Shown here piece after piece: positions 16,705 through 26,816 of a DNA stretch of 40,785 nt. Location: assembly GCA_947495035.1 (NCBI GenBank), contig CANLXI010000048.1:1-40785 (forward strand). The letters are read 5' to 3'. This stretch comes from an uncultured Granulosicoccus sp. Its GTDB lineage: Bacteria > Pseudomonadota > Gammaproteobacteria > Granulosicoccales > Granulosicoccaceae. Within the stretch, counting starts at the first letter, position 1; each line of letters opens with the position of its first letter. The notes under the pieces are model-generated. The model saw only the letters and a list, made by a program, of their open reading frames with translations. It ran no database searches and was not told the DNA's origin. The position numbers were made by a program, and so were the translations under genes.

Positions 16705-19700
16705 GTGCGAAAATTAGCAACGGCTGCAGCAGTTAGTCTGGCGTTAGCCTCGGGTGGCGCCTTCGGACTGGGTCTGGGTGACATTGAGATGCGCTCGGCA
16801 CTGAATCAGCCCATGGATGCCGAAATCAGGCTCACCTCGGTTCAAGCGGGTGAGCTTGACGGCATGATCGTGAAGCTGGCCTCACCGGCGGCTTTCGCGC
16901 GTGCCGGCATCGAGAGATCCACGGCGCTGACCAATCTGCGATTCACGGTGGACCAGAGTTCCGGTTCACCGGTCATTCGCATCACCAGTCAGCAGCCTGT
17001 GGTCGAACCCTTTCTGAACTTCCTGCTCGAGATCGACTGGCCGCAGGGCAGGATGGTGCGCGAATACACGGTATTGCTCGATCCACCCGTGTTCATGACG
17101 CCCACCGCTACCGAGCGTAATACCAGCGCCGATCAGCCAGCCGTTGTGCAACGCGGTAATGAAGCTCTGGTGGTGCCGACACCCATCGAGCGCGACAGTG
17201 GCGAAGAAGTCGATCTGGCAGGCCTGACGGAGGAAGCCACGGCTGCAGTGAGTGATAATGCAGACGAGGGCGAGATCGTCTCGCTGGAACTGTTGCCCGA
17301 CGACGCCTTGCTAGGTGGCGCGTCCGACATCAACCCCGATGCCGGTGAAATCGTTTCCCTGACCGATCTGAGTGCGCCCAACAGTGCCGCTCTGGAAGAA
17401 CGCGAGCAGTTTCTGGCCGAACAGCAGGCCAGACTGGATGCCATTACCGTCGAGCTGGCTGATTCAGTCGAGGAAGTGTCGGATACCACCGTCGTGGCCG
17501 GCGAGCCAGAGCCGGAGCTTGCAGCGGATGTCGATGGCTCAACCATCGTCTCGCTGGATGAGTTGTTGCCCGAAGTCGAAACGCCGACGGTCACCGCTTC
17601 TGCCGATTCGGGCAGTACGGCAGGCCGGCAGGTGACAGTCGGGCAGGGCGATACGCTCTACGAAATTGCCAAGGACAATGCAGGTGGCGTGTCCGTGCAA
17701 CAGATGATGATGGCTCTGCTGGCGGCGAACGAGTCGGCATTCATCAACCAGAACATCAATCTGGTCAGGGCAGGTTCGATACTGCGCGTACCGGATTCCG
17801 AGGAAGCGAGCAGCCTGACACAGGCACAGGCCCTGGCGGCCATCGGCCAGCAGAACCAGTTGTGGCAGGAATATCGTGACACGCTCAGTGGTGGTAATAC
17901 CCGCATAGCCTCCGGCACCCGCAGTGACTCGGAAGCTGCCACGACGCCCAGCTCCGATACCACCGCCATTGATACCGCCGCGCTGGATCCGGAGTTGAGC
18001 TCCGATGATGCACTCGATGGCCTGTCGCCGGAAGCCCGAGCCATACTGGACAATGCGCGCAACGAAATTCTCGAACGGGACGAACTGCGTATCGTTGCCG
18101 ACAGCGCACCCACCAGTACCACCGCCAGTGCTACAGCCGATGAAACCACCGACAATGACGCCAGCCGTCTGGGCGAGGTCAATCTGAAGCTGCAACTGGC
18201 ACGTGAGGAACTGGCTTCCACACGACTGCAGGCGGATGAGCTGGCGGATCAGGCGAATGAGCTGCAGGGAACCACCGAGAATCTTGATGCCCTGGTTACC
18301 CTGAGACAGAACGAGATTGCACAACTGGAATCCCAGTTGGCCGAAGCACGCAAGGCGAGCGAAGAAGCCGCTGGCATCGCAGCCTCCGCGGCCGAGAACA
18401 CGCTGGCGGATGCCGGTGATGCAGCTGAATCTGCGGCTGACTCGGTTGCAGGCGCAGTGAATGAGGCAACTGATGCTGCAGCGGCGGCCGTGGACAATGC
18501 GACTGATACGGTGGCAGGCGTGGCCGATGATGTCGCGGCCGATGCCGAAGAGGTTGCCAATGCCGCAGCTGACACAGTGGCCGATGCAGGCAATGCCGCC
18601 GAAGAGGTGGCCGACTCGGGTGTCAACGCGCTGACTGAGGCCGGTGAAGAGCTGGCCCAGGTCGAGCTGCTGGGTGATGAGGAAGCAACAGGCGCCAGCG
18701 AGGCCGACGAGAGCGAGGCTGTCGTACCGCCACCACGCATCCAGAGCAGCTGGTATCAGGATTTCATCAACGATCCCAAGCGCATGATGATTGCCGGTAT
18801 TGGCGGCATCGGATTGCTGGGCGTTGCCGGTACTCTGCTGTTCCGTCGCAGGCGTCGCGATGAGCAACTTCTGGACTTCGATGAAGCCGAGTTCAACGAT
18901 GAAGAACTGGCGCAGTCGGGCAAGGGTGTCAATCTGTCCGGTGCCGGTCTGGCCGCTGGAGCGGCGGCCGGGGCAGCAGCCTTCACGGGGGCGCGTGATG
19001 TGGACCCTGCAGCGCCAACGGCGGAAGAGCTGGCCGACGCCAGTCTGGAATCCAGTGCAGGCAAGCAGGCGGTTGCCGCCAGCACCGACACCATTGATCA
19101 GGATGACACCATCTCCGAAGTGGATGTCTATCTGGCATACGGGCTACATGGTCAGGCCGAGGAACTGTTGTCCAGAGCCACGGAACGTGATCCCGGCAAT
19201 CAGGAATACGCCAACAAGCTGTTGCAGACGTACCATGCGCAGGGCAATGCAGACGGTTTCCACGAGGCTGCCAGAAATTTTCATGCGCGCTTCGGTGGAG
19301 AGGCCAACCCCGAGTGGGCGGCCATTGCAGCCATGGGCGCCGAGTTGCGACCGGGTGATGAGCTGTATGCGGCAGCCAATGGTTCGGTGGAACGCATCGG
19401 TAGCGGACATTCGGACGGTCTGGCGCTGGGAGATGACGATTTTCTGCCAGCACACGAGACGGATGAAGGCAGTGTGAGCCGTGATTTCGGCAGCAGTGCC
19501 CAGGCTCTGGACTTCTCGTCCGAGGATGAATCTTCCCTGCTGGAGCAAAGTATCGATCCGGCTTTCGCATTCGATGAAGATGACCTGGAAGCGACCGGAG
19601 ACTTCTCGGGCATTGCCGACGAGCTGGCCGCCGAAGAGGGTGATGGCAGTATCGACTTTCCGGGGTTCGGTGATGCTGACAAGGCGGCTCAGGAGATCGA

Positions 19701-20193
19701 GTCCGATCTGACTGACGCGGCCGGACAGGCTGAAAACCTGGCGAGCGAGCGGGTCGCAGATGCTGCAGGCGGCCTTTCAGGCGACCTTTCAGGCGACCTG
19801 ACAAATGAACTGTCTGCTGATCTGACCAGTGGTGATGAGCTGCTGGGTGATGCCTTGACCATGGACGAACTGGATCGGGTGGCCTCGGTTGATGATCTGA
19901 CTCTCGACCTCGATCAGTTGTCGGGCGATCTGGATCTGGACAGTTCCGAGCTGCTGAATTCGGACCTGACCGATCTGGAGCTGCCTGATCTGACGGCGGA
20001 CGATGACCTGATGCTGGACAATGCCGGCAATACGGATAACACCGATGAGATGGACACCATGCTGGATCTGGCCAAGGCCTATATCGACATGGGGGACAAG
20101 GATTCTGCCAGCAGTGCGCTGGACGAAATCGTCAAGAGCGGCAATCCGGAGCAGGTGACCGAGGCTGAAACCTTGCTGCGCAAGATCTCATGA
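16705..20193 (+). CDS. fimV: FimV-family polar inner-membrane protein
   Basis: A 1162-residue FimV-like protein starting at GTG 16705. In order: a signal peptide; the FimV N-terminal domain (LGLGDIEMRSALNQPMDAEI to about residue 130); an acidic linker; a LysM peptidoglycan-binding domain (residues about 310-356, QGDTLYEIAKDN); coiled-coil and Ala-rich segments (about 490-650); one transmembrane helix (about 693-713) followed by RRRRR; cytoplasmic TPR-like helices (about 795-880); a long acidic tail with DL/LSGDL repeats; and the conserved C-terminal FimV motif (MLDLAKAYIDMGD). In Pseudomonas FimV organises the cell pole for type IV pili. No strong ribosome site is seen. Confidence 0.95.
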   Translation: MRKLATAAAVSLALASGGAFGLGLGDIEMRSALNQPMDAEIRLTSVQAGELDGMIVKLASPAAFARAGIERSTALTNLRFTVDQSSGSPVIRITSQQPVVEPFLNFLLEIDWPQGRMVREYTVLLDPPVFMTPTATERNTSADQPAVVQRGNEALVVPTPIERDSGEEVDLAGLTEEATAAVSDNADEGEIVSLELLPDDALLGGASDINPDAGEIVSLTDLSAPNSAALEEREQFLAEQQARLDAITVELADSVEEVSDTTVVAGEPEPELAADVDGSTIVSLDELLPEVETPTVTASADSGSTAGRQVTVGQGDTLYEIAKDNAGGVSVQQMMMALLAANESAFINQNINLVRAGSILRVPDSEEASSLTQAQALAAIGQQNQLWQEYRDTLSGGNTRIASGTRSDSEAATTPSSDTTAIDTAALDPELSSDDALDGLSPEARAILDNARNEILERDELRIVADSAPTSTTASATADETTDNDASRLGEVNLKLQLAREELASTRLQADELADQANELQGTTENLDALVTLRQNEIAQLESQLAEARKASEEAAGIAASAAENTLADAGDAAESAADSVAGAVNEATDAAAAAVDNATDTVAGVADDVAADAEEVANAAADTVADAGNAAEEVADSGVNALTEAGEELAQVELLGDEEATGASEADESEAVVPPPRIQSSWYQDFINDPKRMMIAGIGGIGLLGVAGTLLFRRRRRDEQLLDFDEAEFNDEELAQSGKGVNLSGAGLAAGAAAGAAAFTGARDVDPAAPTAEELADASLESSAGKQAVAASTDTIDQDDTISEVDVYLAYGLHGQAEELLSRATERDPGNQEYANKLLQTYHAQGNADGFHEAARNFHARFGGEANPEWAAIAAMGAELRPGDELYAAANGSVERIGSGHSDGLALGDDDFLPAHETDEGSVSRDFGSSAQALDFSSEDESSLLEQSIDPAFAFDEDDLEATGDFSGIADELAAEEGDGSIDFPGFGDADKAAQEIESDLTDAAGQAENLASERVADAAGGLSGDLSGDLTNELSADLTSGDELLGDALTMDELDRVASVDDLTLDLDQLSGDLDLDSSELLNSDLTDLELPDLTADDDLMLDNAGNTDNTDEMDTMLDLAKAYIDMGDKDSASSALDEIVKSGNPEQVTEAETLLRKIS

Positions 20194-20216
20194 CCCACAA
20201 GCGCCACTGATCGACT

Positions 20217-21014
20217 TTGACAGAAAAGAGAATCGCCCTCGCCGTCGAATATGACGGCGAGGGCTTTTGCGGTTGGCAAAGGCAGCCGCACTGCCATTCG
20301 GTTCAGGCTGAACTGGAAAGGGCACTCGGGCAGATCGCACAGGAGCCTGTGACCGTATACTGTGCCGGTCGAACGGACACCGGCGTCCATGCGGCAGCCC
20401 AGGTCGTGCATTTCGACACCTCGCTGGATCGTCCGCTGCGGGCATGGAGCTTCGGTGTCAATTCACATCTGGACAGACGTGTCTCCGTCCACTGGGCTGC
20501 TGTCATGCGGCCGGATTTTCATGCACGGTTCTCGGCCACCCGGCGCAGCTATCGCTACACCATCCTGAATCGAGCCACCCGACCGGGCTACCAGGCGGGT
20601 ACGCTGGGCTGGGAGCGTGTCCAGCTGAATGAACAGCGCATGCATGAGGCTGCTCAGGTGCTGGTGGGTGAGCATGACTTCTCCAGTTTTCGATCGGCGG
20701 AGTGCCAGGCGAATCATGCCATCCGCCGCATGCTCCGAATCAGCGTTCATCGCGTAGAAGACCGCGTGATGGTCGAAGTGACCGCCAATGGCTTTCTGCA
20801 CAATATGGTGCGTATTCTGACGGGCTGCCTGCTGGCGATCGGTCGGGGCGACCGACCGGTGGACTGGATGGCGGACTTGCTCGAGGGCAGGGACCGGACA
20901 GCAGCAGGCGTGACGGCTCCACCGCAAGGGCTGTGTTTTCTGCAACCGGGCTACCCGGTTGAATTTGGCGTGCCGGATTTCGAGGCCATGAAGGCAACTC
21001 CCTGGCACCCCTGA
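20217..21014 (+). CDS. truA: tRNA pseudouridine synthase A (TTG start)
   Basis: A 265-residue enzyme that makes pseudouridine at tRNA positions 38-40. The catalytic Asp54 is in AGRTDTGVHA, and other family blocks are VEYDGEGFCGWQRQ near the start and NGFLHNMVRI. The only start between the in-frame upstream stop (20208-20210) and the conserved fold is TTG at 20217, with no clear ribosome site, so translation probably relies on coupling to fimV, which ends 23 bases upstream. Confidence 0.95.
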   Translation: MTEKRIALAVEYDGEGFCGWQRQPHCHSVQAELERALGQIAQEPVTVYCAGRTDTGVHAAAQVVHFDTSLDRPLRAWSFGVNSHLDRRVSVHWAAVMRPDFHARFSATRRSYRYTILNRATRPGYQAGTLGWERVQLNEQRMHEAAQVLVGEHDFSSFRSAECQANHAIRRMLRISVHRVEDRVMVEVTANGFLHNMVRILTGCLLAIGRGDRPVDWMADLLEGRDRTAAGVTAPPQGLCFLQPGYPVEFGVPDFEAMKATPWHP

Positions 21015-21096
21015 CATTCTTTCACGGCTGAACGGCCATTGAGACCGTTATCGCGCTGTTGCGTGGATGCCGCATCTGTTAAGGTTGAGGACTACC

Positions 21097-21741
21097 ATGG
21101 CGCGAAGAACCCGAGTCAAAATCTGTGGAATCACACGCCTGCAAGATGCGCATCTGGCGCAACAGCTGGGTGCGGATTCGCTTGGCTTTGTCTTTGTACC
21201 GGCCAGTCAGCGGTACCTGAGTCCGGAAGCGGCAGCGAGCATCGTGAGTCAGATGTCCCCCTTCGTTACACCGGTGGGACTGTTTCTGGACGCACCGGCC
21301 GATGAGGTCACTCGGGTATTGAGTCTGATGCCGTCGCTGGTCCCGCAGTTTCATGGTCGGGAGAGTGCTGACTACTGCGAGCAATTCGGCAGACCCTATC
21401 TGAAGGCCATGGGTGTGGGCAGTGCCGGGGCCCTGCCGTCGGAAGATCAGCTGGCACCCTATGGCCGAGCCCTGGGCTTTCTGTTCGACAGTCATGAACC
21501 GGGTCAGCTGGGAGGAACCGGCGAGGCCTTCGACTGGACCCGGCTGGGAGATGAAATGCGCAAGCCGCTGATCCTTGCCGGTGGGCTGAACGTCCATAAT
21601 GTAGAGCAGGCAATCCGTCAGACGAGACCCTATGCGGTGGATGTCAGTTCGGGCGTGGAACAGGCCAGGGGTATCAAGGACCCGGAAGCCATGCGGAAAT
21701 TTCTGGAAGCGGTTCGGCTGGCCGATGGGCAGCCGGATTGA
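21097..21741 (+). CDS. trpF: phosphoribosylanthranilate isomerase
   Basis: A 214-residue TIM-barrel isomerase, the third step of tryptophan synthesis. I chose ATG 21097 because GAGG lies six bases upstream and the protein then begins with the family block RVKICGIT, where Cys10 is the catalytic base. Further family blocks are ADSLGFVF, LAGGLNVHNV and AVDVSSGVE, the last with the catalytic Asp. It is monofunctional, not fused to TrpC. trpB follows after 36 bases. Confidence 0.96.
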   Translation: MARRTRVKICGITRLQDAHLAQQLGADSLGFVFVPASQRYLSPEAAASIVSQMSPFVTPVGLFLDAPADEVTRVLSLMPSLVPQFHGRESADYCEQFGRPYLKAMGVGSAGALPSEDQLAPYGRALGFLFDSHEPGQLGGTGEAFDWTRLGDEMRKPLILAGGLNVHNVEQAIRQTRPYAVDVSSGVEQARGIKDPEAMRKFLEAVRLADGQPD

Positions 21742-21777
21742 CGCCTCCGGAAGGCAATTGAAGAACCAAGGAATTCG

Positions 21778-23007
21778 ATGAATACAGTATCAGAGCCGAA
21801 AGAGGGCCTCATGACAGACCAGTTCCCTGACGAAAAAGGGCATTTCGGAGTCTACGGTGGCAGTTTCATCGCGGAAACGCTGATGGATCCTGTCAGGGAA
21901 CTGCAGGAAGCCTATGAGCGATATCGTCTGGACAACGAATTCATTGCAGAATTCGAATGGGAGCTGAAGAACTTCGTTGGCCGGCCCAATCCGCTCTACC
22001 ATGCCCGTCGCTGGTCCGACGAACTCGGTGGTGCGCAGATCTGGCTCAAGCGTGAAGATCTGAACCACACGGGTGCTCACAAGATCAACAACACGGTTGG
22101 CCAGGCCCTGCTGGCACGACGAATGGGCAAGAAGCGCATCATTGCCGAGACCGGCGCAGGTCAGCACGGCGTTGCAACTGCTACCGTCTGCGCCCGCTGG
22201 GGGATGGAATGTGTGGTCTACATGGGTGAAGAGGACATCGTGCGGCAGGCACCGAATGTCTTTCGCATGAAGTTGCTCGGCGCCAGGGTCGTTCCGGTCA
22301 CCTCCGGTTCGAAAACGCTCAAGGATGCCCTGAACGAGGCCATGCGCGACTGGGTCAGCAACATTGACGATACCTTCTACATCATCGGAACAGCCGCCGG
22401 TCCGCATCCGTATCCGACCATGGTGCGCGACTTCAACAGTGTCATCGGCAAGGAAATCAAGGAACAGTCACTGGAACACACGGGGCGTCTGCCGGATACC
22501 GTCATTGCCTGTGTCGGTGGGGGTTCCAATGCCATTGGCGCGTTTCATCCCTTTCTGCAAGACGAGGGCGTGGAACTGATCGGGGTCGAAGCCGGTGGCG
22601 ATGGCCTGGAAACCGGACGTCATGCCGCGCCGCTGAGTACCGGCAGGCCCGGTGTGCTGCATGGCAATCGTACTTACCTGATGGAGGACGAGGCCGGCCA
22701 GATCATCGAAACTCACAGTGTGTCTGCCGGACTGGACTATCCGGGCGTCGGGCCCGAGCACGCCTGGCTCAAGGATATCGGACGGGTGCAATATGTCGCG
22801 GCTACCGATAGCGAGGCGCTCGATGCAACTCACAAGTTGTGTCGAATCGAGGGTATCATTCCTGCCCTTGAATCAGCGCATGCACTGGCCCATGCGGTCA
22901 AGCTGGCGCCGACGCTGAGCAAGGACAAGAACATTGTCGTCAACCTCTCGGGACGCGGTGACAAGGACATCAACACGCTGGCCGAAAAAGAAGGGATTAC
23001 CCTGTGA
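21778..23007 (+). CDS. trpB: tryptophan synthase beta subunit
   Basis: A 409-residue PLP enzyme that condenses indole and serine. The PLP lysine is Lys102 in HTGAHKINN. The phosphate-binding GGGSNAIG loop and the HSVSAGLDYPGVGPEH block are present. The ATG at 21778 has AAGGAA just upstream; ATG 21811, with its own GAGGG, is a possible shorter start that would remove 11 unconserved residues. It overlaps trpA by four bases (GTGA), giving the coupled alpha-beta pair. Confidence 0.97.
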   Translation: MNTVSEPKEGLMTDQFPDEKGHFGVYGGSFIAETLMDPVRELQEAYERYRLDNEFIAEFEWELKNFVGRPNPLYHARRWSDELGGAQIWLKREDLNHTGAHKINNTVGQALLARRMGKKRIIAETGAGQHGVATATVCARWGMECVVYMGEEDIVRQAPNVFRMKLLGARVVPVTSGSKTLKDALNEAMRDWVSNIDDTFYIIGTAAGPHPYPTMVRDFNSVIGKEIKEQSLEHTGRLPDTVIACVGGGSNAIGAFHPFLQDEGVELIGVEAGGDGLETGRHAAPLSTGRPGVLHGNRTYLMEDEAGQIIETHSVSAGLDYPGVGPEHAWLKDIGRVQYVAATDSEALDATHKLCRIEGIIPALESAHALAHAVKLAPTLSKDKNIVVNLSGRGDKDINTLAEKEGITL

Positions 23008-23819
23008 CACGAATTGCCACACGATTCTCAGAGGCATCCGGCCGCAAGTTGCTGGTGCCCTATATAACGGCCGGTGACCCGGATCTGGAAACCACGCTTG
23101 CATTGATGCATACCCTGGTCAAGGCCGGTGCCGATGTCATCGAACTGGGTGTGCCGTTCTCCGATCCGATGGCGGATGGTCCGGTCATTCAGGCAGCCTG
23201 TGAGCGCGCCCTGAAGAACAAGGTATCACTGGTGCAGGTCATGGAGACTGTCAAGCGTTTCCGCGAGACCGATCAGGACACGGCGGTGGTGCTGATGGGC
23301 TACATGAACCCGGTCGAACGACTGGGCTATGCGCGGTTTGCCGAACTGGCAGCCGAGTCCGGAGTCGATGGTGTATTGACCGTGGACATGCCGCCGGAAG
23401 AGGCCGGGGACCTGGTTGCAGAGTTGCGCAAGCACGATCTGGACAGCATCTTTCTGCTGTCACCGACCACGCCTGATGCGCGCATCGAGCGGGTCAGCGA
23501 GATGGCCAGTGGTTACATCTATTATGTGTCGCTCAAGGGCGTGACCGGGGCGGCGAACCTGGATACGGCGGAAGTCGCTGGCAAGGTGGCGCATATCCAG
23601 TCCCTGACGGGTACCCCGGTGGCCGTCGGCTTCGGTATCCGTGATGCCGACTCGGCAGCAGCCGTGTCGGAAACGGCCGATGCGGTCGTCGTCGGCAGTG
23701 TACTGGTGGCGCTGGTGGGTGAGCACGGTGCACAGCCCGATGTCCTGCATTCCAAACTCTTCGATATCGTCAATGGCATGCGTCAGGCCATGGACGCAAA
23801 AGCCGGAGCTGCTGCATGA
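23004..23819 (+). CDS. trpA: tryptophan synthase alpha subunit
   Basis: A 271-residue TIM-barrel lyase that splits indole-glycerol phosphate and passes indole to TrpB. Catalytic Glu47 and Asp58 are in ELGVPFSDPMADGP. The mobile-loop region reads YYVSLKGVTGA, and the phosphate site GFGIRD is intact. It starts at GTG inside the trpB stop and ends overlapping accD by four bases. Confidence 0.97.
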   Translation: MTRIATRFSEASGRKLLVPYITAGDPDLETTLALMHTLVKAGADVIELGVPFSDPMADGPVIQAACERALKNKVSLVQVMETVKRFRETDQDTAVVLMGYMNPVERLGYARFAELAAESGVDGVLTVDMPPEEAGDLVAELRKHDLDSIFLLSPTTPDARIERVSEMASGYIYYVSLKGVTGAANLDTAEVAGKVAHIQSLTGTPVAVGFGIRDADSAAAVSETADAVVVGSVLVALVGEHGAQPDVLHSKLFDIVNGMRQAMDAKAGAAA

Positions 23820-24820
23820 GTACCGATGACAAGCCGGACATCGAGCCGGATAACACGAGTGACAAGGAAGAGGTGAAGGAGCAGAAGGAAGCGCCCAAGC
23901 GTCCCTTCCTGACTTCCATCCGGCCCATGAGCTGGTTCGAGCGAATGATTCCGGCAAGAATCGGCACGCGCAACGAAGACAAGGGCGCGGTTCCGGAAGG
24001 CCTGTGGGTGAAGTGCGACAACTGTTCGAATGTGCTCTACCACGCCGAACTGGAACGGGCTCAGGATGTGTGCATCAAGTGCGGGCACCATATGCTGATC
24101 GCGGCTCGCAAACGCATCGAACGACTGCTCGATCAAGGCACCAATGAGGAGATCGGTGCATCGGTGGAGCCTGTTGACATGCTCAAGTTCAAGGACTCCA
24201 AGCGCTACAAGGATCGCCTGACTCAGGCAGCCAAGGACTCTGGTGAAAAGGATGCGCTGGTCGTCATGGAGGGCAAGCTCAAGGGCATGCCGGTGGTGGT
24301 AGCGGTATTCGACTTCAATTTCATGGCAGGCTCCATGGGCTCGGTAGTAGGGGAGCGCTTCAGTCGAGGCTGTGATCGTGCCCTGGAACGCGGTATCCCC
24401 TTCATCTGCTTCAGTGCCAGTGGTGGCGCCCGTATGCAGGAAGCGCTGTTCTCATTGATGCAGATGGGCAAGACCAGCGCGCAACTGCGACGCCTGGCCG
24501 ATCGCGGACTGCCGTATATCTCGGTTCTGACCGATCCGACCATGGGTGGTGTCTCGGCGTCGCTGGCCATGCTGGGCGATATCATCATTGCCGAGCCGGG
24601 CGCTCGTATCGGTTTCGCCGGACGCCGGGTCATCGAGCAGACAGTGCGTGAAAAACTGCCTGAAGGTTTTCAGAGCAGTGAGTTCCTGCTCGAGCACGGT
24701 GCCATCGACATGATCTGCGACCGTCGTGACATGCGTGACACCCTCGCCAGATTGCTGGCCAAGCTCAGTGACAAACCTGTCCTGAAATTCGATGATCCGC
24801 ACGTTGTCACACCCGCCTGA
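23816..24820 (+). CDS. accD: acetyl-CoA carboxylase carboxyltransferase subunit beta
   Basis: A 334-residue subunit for malonyl-CoA formation. The zinc ribbon is Cys67, Cys70, Cys86 and Cys89 (CDNC and CIKC), followed by the crotonase-like carboxyltransferase domain with SASGGARMQE, GGVSASLAMLGD and GFAGRRVIEQT. There is an extra charged, low-complexity N-terminus of about 30 residues ahead of the domain. It overlaps trpA by four bases and folC by 29. Confidence 0.97.
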   Translation: MSTDDKPDIEPDNTSDKEEVKEQKEAPKRPFLTSIRPMSWFERMIPARIGTRNEDKGAVPEGLWVKCDNCSNVLYHAELERAQDVCIKCGHHMLIAARKRIERLLDQGTNEEIGASVEPVDMLKFKDSKRYKDRLTQAAKDSGEKDALVVMEGKLKGMPVVVAVFDFNFMAGSMGSVVGERFSRGCDRALERGIPFICFSASGGARMQEALFSLMQMGKTSAQLRRLADRGLPYISVLTDPTMGGVSASLAMLGDIIIAEPGARIGFAGRRVIEQTVREKLPEGFQSSEFLLEHGAIDMICDRRDMRDTLARLLAKLSDKPVLKFDDPHVVTPA

Positions 24821-26066
24821 CGTTCCAGGGACAGCCGCGCCACTGGCGCAATGGCTGAGCTGGCTGGAGACCATCCACCCCGTGGCGATCGACATGGGGC
24901 TGGATCGAGTCAGTCGTGTGGCAGACCGGCTGCAACTGCGCCCGGTAGATTGCCCCGTGGTGCTGGTGGGTGGAACCAATGGCAAGGGGTCGACGGTAGC
25001 GATGCTGTCCGCCATCTATGGTGCTGCCGGGTATCGCGTCGGCGCCTACACTTCACCCCACATCGACGACTTTCGAGAACGTATCCGCATCAACGGCGAG
25101 ATGGCGTCTGCTCGCGATGTCGTCGATGCGCTGGCCTTTGTCGAAGCCGGTCGCCCCCCTGAAACGCTGACGTATTTCGAGTACACCACGCTGGCAGCCA
25201 TGCAGATCTTCAGACAGGCGCAGTGTGATGTCTGTCTGCTGGAAGTGGGGCTTGGCGGTCGACTGGACGCCACCAATCTGTGGGACGCCGATTGCGCCGT
25301 GGTGACCAGCATCGCGCTGGATCATGAGGAGTTTTTGGGGTCTGATATCAGCGTCATTGCCACGGAAAAGGCAGCCATAGGCCGAACCGGCAGAACCCTG
25401 GTGGTGGGCGAGCCTGATCCTCCAGCCTCCCTGTCGTCATTTGCCAACCGTGAAGGGATTCGACTGGAGCAGGTCGGTGATCTGCCCTCCAGTGCACTGC
25501 CGCTGACCAATCTGCAGGGCGAGCACCAGCGCCGCAATGCAGCCTGTGCCGCTGCCGTGGTGACTCAGCTGGACGAGCGCCTGCCGGTGTCGGCCGAGAC
25601 CCTGCGCACGGCACTCCTGAAGGTCGGTATCCCGGCGCGATTCGAACAAGGACATTGTGACGGTGTCAGTGTCGTCATGGATGTGGCACACAACCCGGCA
25701 GGGGCAGAAGCCTTGTGCCGAACCTGGCAGCAGGTGTTTGCAGGGCAGCGGGCAGAAGTCGTTTTCGCGGCGCTGGCAGACAAGGATCTTGCTGGTATTG
25801 TCGCAGCGCTTGAGCCCGTGGTCGCGCACTGGCATTGCGTGCAACTCGACGTCGCCCGGGCCATGCCCCTGGAACAGCTGGCGCAGTCCGTACAGGAAGC
25901 CAGCGAGCATCCGCTGAGTCAGCACGCGAGTGTGGCTGATGCCTGGCAGACAGCCAGCGCTGCGGCCCGGAAGAATGGCACGGCTGTACTGGTCGCCGGT
26001 TCCTTCCACACGATAGCCAGTGTGCACGAGGTTCTGGATCCGGATCAGGTGTCCGGTCGTGAATGA
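24792..26066 (+). CDS. folC: bifunctional dihydrofolate/folylpolyglutamate synthase
   Basis: A 424-residue Mur-ligase-like ATPase that makes dihydrofolate and adds glutamates to folates. The P-loop is GGTNGKGSTVAM (about residues 60-71), followed by YTSPHIDDFRERI, the GLGGRLDATN block and the C-terminal DVAHNPAGAEAL. With the ATG at 24792 it overlaps accD by 29 bases, unusually long for this block; a TTG at 24804 is a possible shorter start. The ribosome site is weak either way. Confidence 0.95.
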   Translation: MIRTLSHPPDVPGTAAPLAQWLSWLETIHPVAIDMGLDRVSRVADRLQLRPVDCPVVLVGGTNGKGSTVAMLSAIYGAAGYRVGAYTSPHIDDFRERIRINGEMASARDVVDALAFVEAGRPPETLTYFEYTTLAAMQIFRQAQCDVCLLEVGLGGRLDATNLWDADCAVVTSIALDHEEFLGSDISVIATEKAAIGRTGRTLVVGEPDPPASLSSFANREGIRLEQVGDLPSSALPLTNLQGEHQRRNAACAAAVVTQLDERLPVSAETLRTALLKVGIPARFEQGHCDGVSVVMDVAHNPAGAEALCRTWQQVFAGQRAEVVFAALADKDLAGIVAALEPVVAHWHCVQLDVARAMPLEQLAQSVQEASEHPLSQHASVADAWQTASAAARKNGTAVLVAGSFHTIASVHEVLDPDQVSGRE

Positions 26067-26079
26067 TTCTTGCTAGTCA

Positions 26080-26691
26080 GTGGCGGTGAGCTCCCTGGAC
26101 AATCAGGAACGTGGCAATTTGCGGCAGCGCCTCTGGGGTGCTGCCGTTTTCATTGCGGCCATGGTCATCGTCCTGCCATTGCTGCTGGACGGTGCCGGCA
26201 GCGAAAGTCAGTTTCGTCGAGTGGAAAAACTGCGGCAGGAGCCTCCGAGCATTGTCGATGCCGATGGCAAGCGCACCACGCAGACCATTCCGGAGATGCA
26301 ACCGCTCGGCCCCGATGGTGCATCGCTGCTCGATCCCGAGGATGTCGTATCCCGGTTTCGTCCCGACATACGTGTGGGAGAGGACGACCCACCCGATTAC
26401 ATGAAGGCCGAGCAGGAAGTGCGGGAGGCGCTTGAACAGACACGCAACAAGGCACCTCTGACCGCCTGGGTCGTGCAGGCAGGCAGCTTCAACGATCAGG
26501 CGAATGCGGTGGCCGTGCGTGACCAGTTGCGTCGTGGTGGTTTTGCCTCCTTCGTACGGGATCGTGAATCGGTCTCGGAACCGTTCCGGGTGCTTGTCGG
26601 ACCGATGATCAGTGAAGAGAGCGCCGACACGGCACGGCAACGGGTGATCGAACTCCTCGGTGTCGAGGCACTTGTCATGACCTATCCGTGA
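26080..26691 (+). CDS. SPOR-domain membrane protein (DedD-like)
   Basis: A 203-residue protein beginning at GTG 26080 (GTG 26086 is an equal alternative). A single N-terminal transmembrane helix (LWGAAVFIAAMVIVLPLLLDG, given here in one piece of the first 40 residues) is followed by a polar linker and a C-terminal SPOR domain of about 75 residues (WVVQAGSFNDQANA to the end). SPOR domains bind denuded peptidoglycan at the division septum. The position between folC and cvpA is that of dedD in enterobacteria and its counterpart in Pseudomonas, so a septal role is likely. Confidence 0.88.
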   Translation: MAVSSLDNQERGNLRQRLWGAAVFIAAMVIVLPLLLDGAGSESQFRRVEKLRQEPPSIVDADGKRTTQTIPEMQPLGPDGASLLDPEDVVSRFRPDIRVGEDDPPDYMKAEQEVREALEQTRNKAPLTAWVVQAGSFNDQANAVAVRDQLRRGGFASFVRDRESVSEPFRVLVGPMISEESADTARQRVIELLGVEALVMTYP

Positions 26692-26816
26692 TGGGGCGTT
26701 TCCGGCTACTGCTGCCGCGTCCTGTCCGAAGGCCCCGCTGATCCTGTGGAATTCGTGAATCCCTCGGCACAGACCTGCATCCCTTCTACACGCTGTGTTT
26801 TGTTACCATTCGCGCG

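Noticed and set aside
17539..18867. Long minus-strand open frame inside fimV
   Set aside because: Antisense to a well-supported fimV frame; composition is that of a shadow frame and it has no conserved blocks.
21015..21096. Tryptophan leader peptide or attenuator before trpF
   Set aside because: No short frame with tandem Trp codons and no terminator/antiterminator pair is visible.
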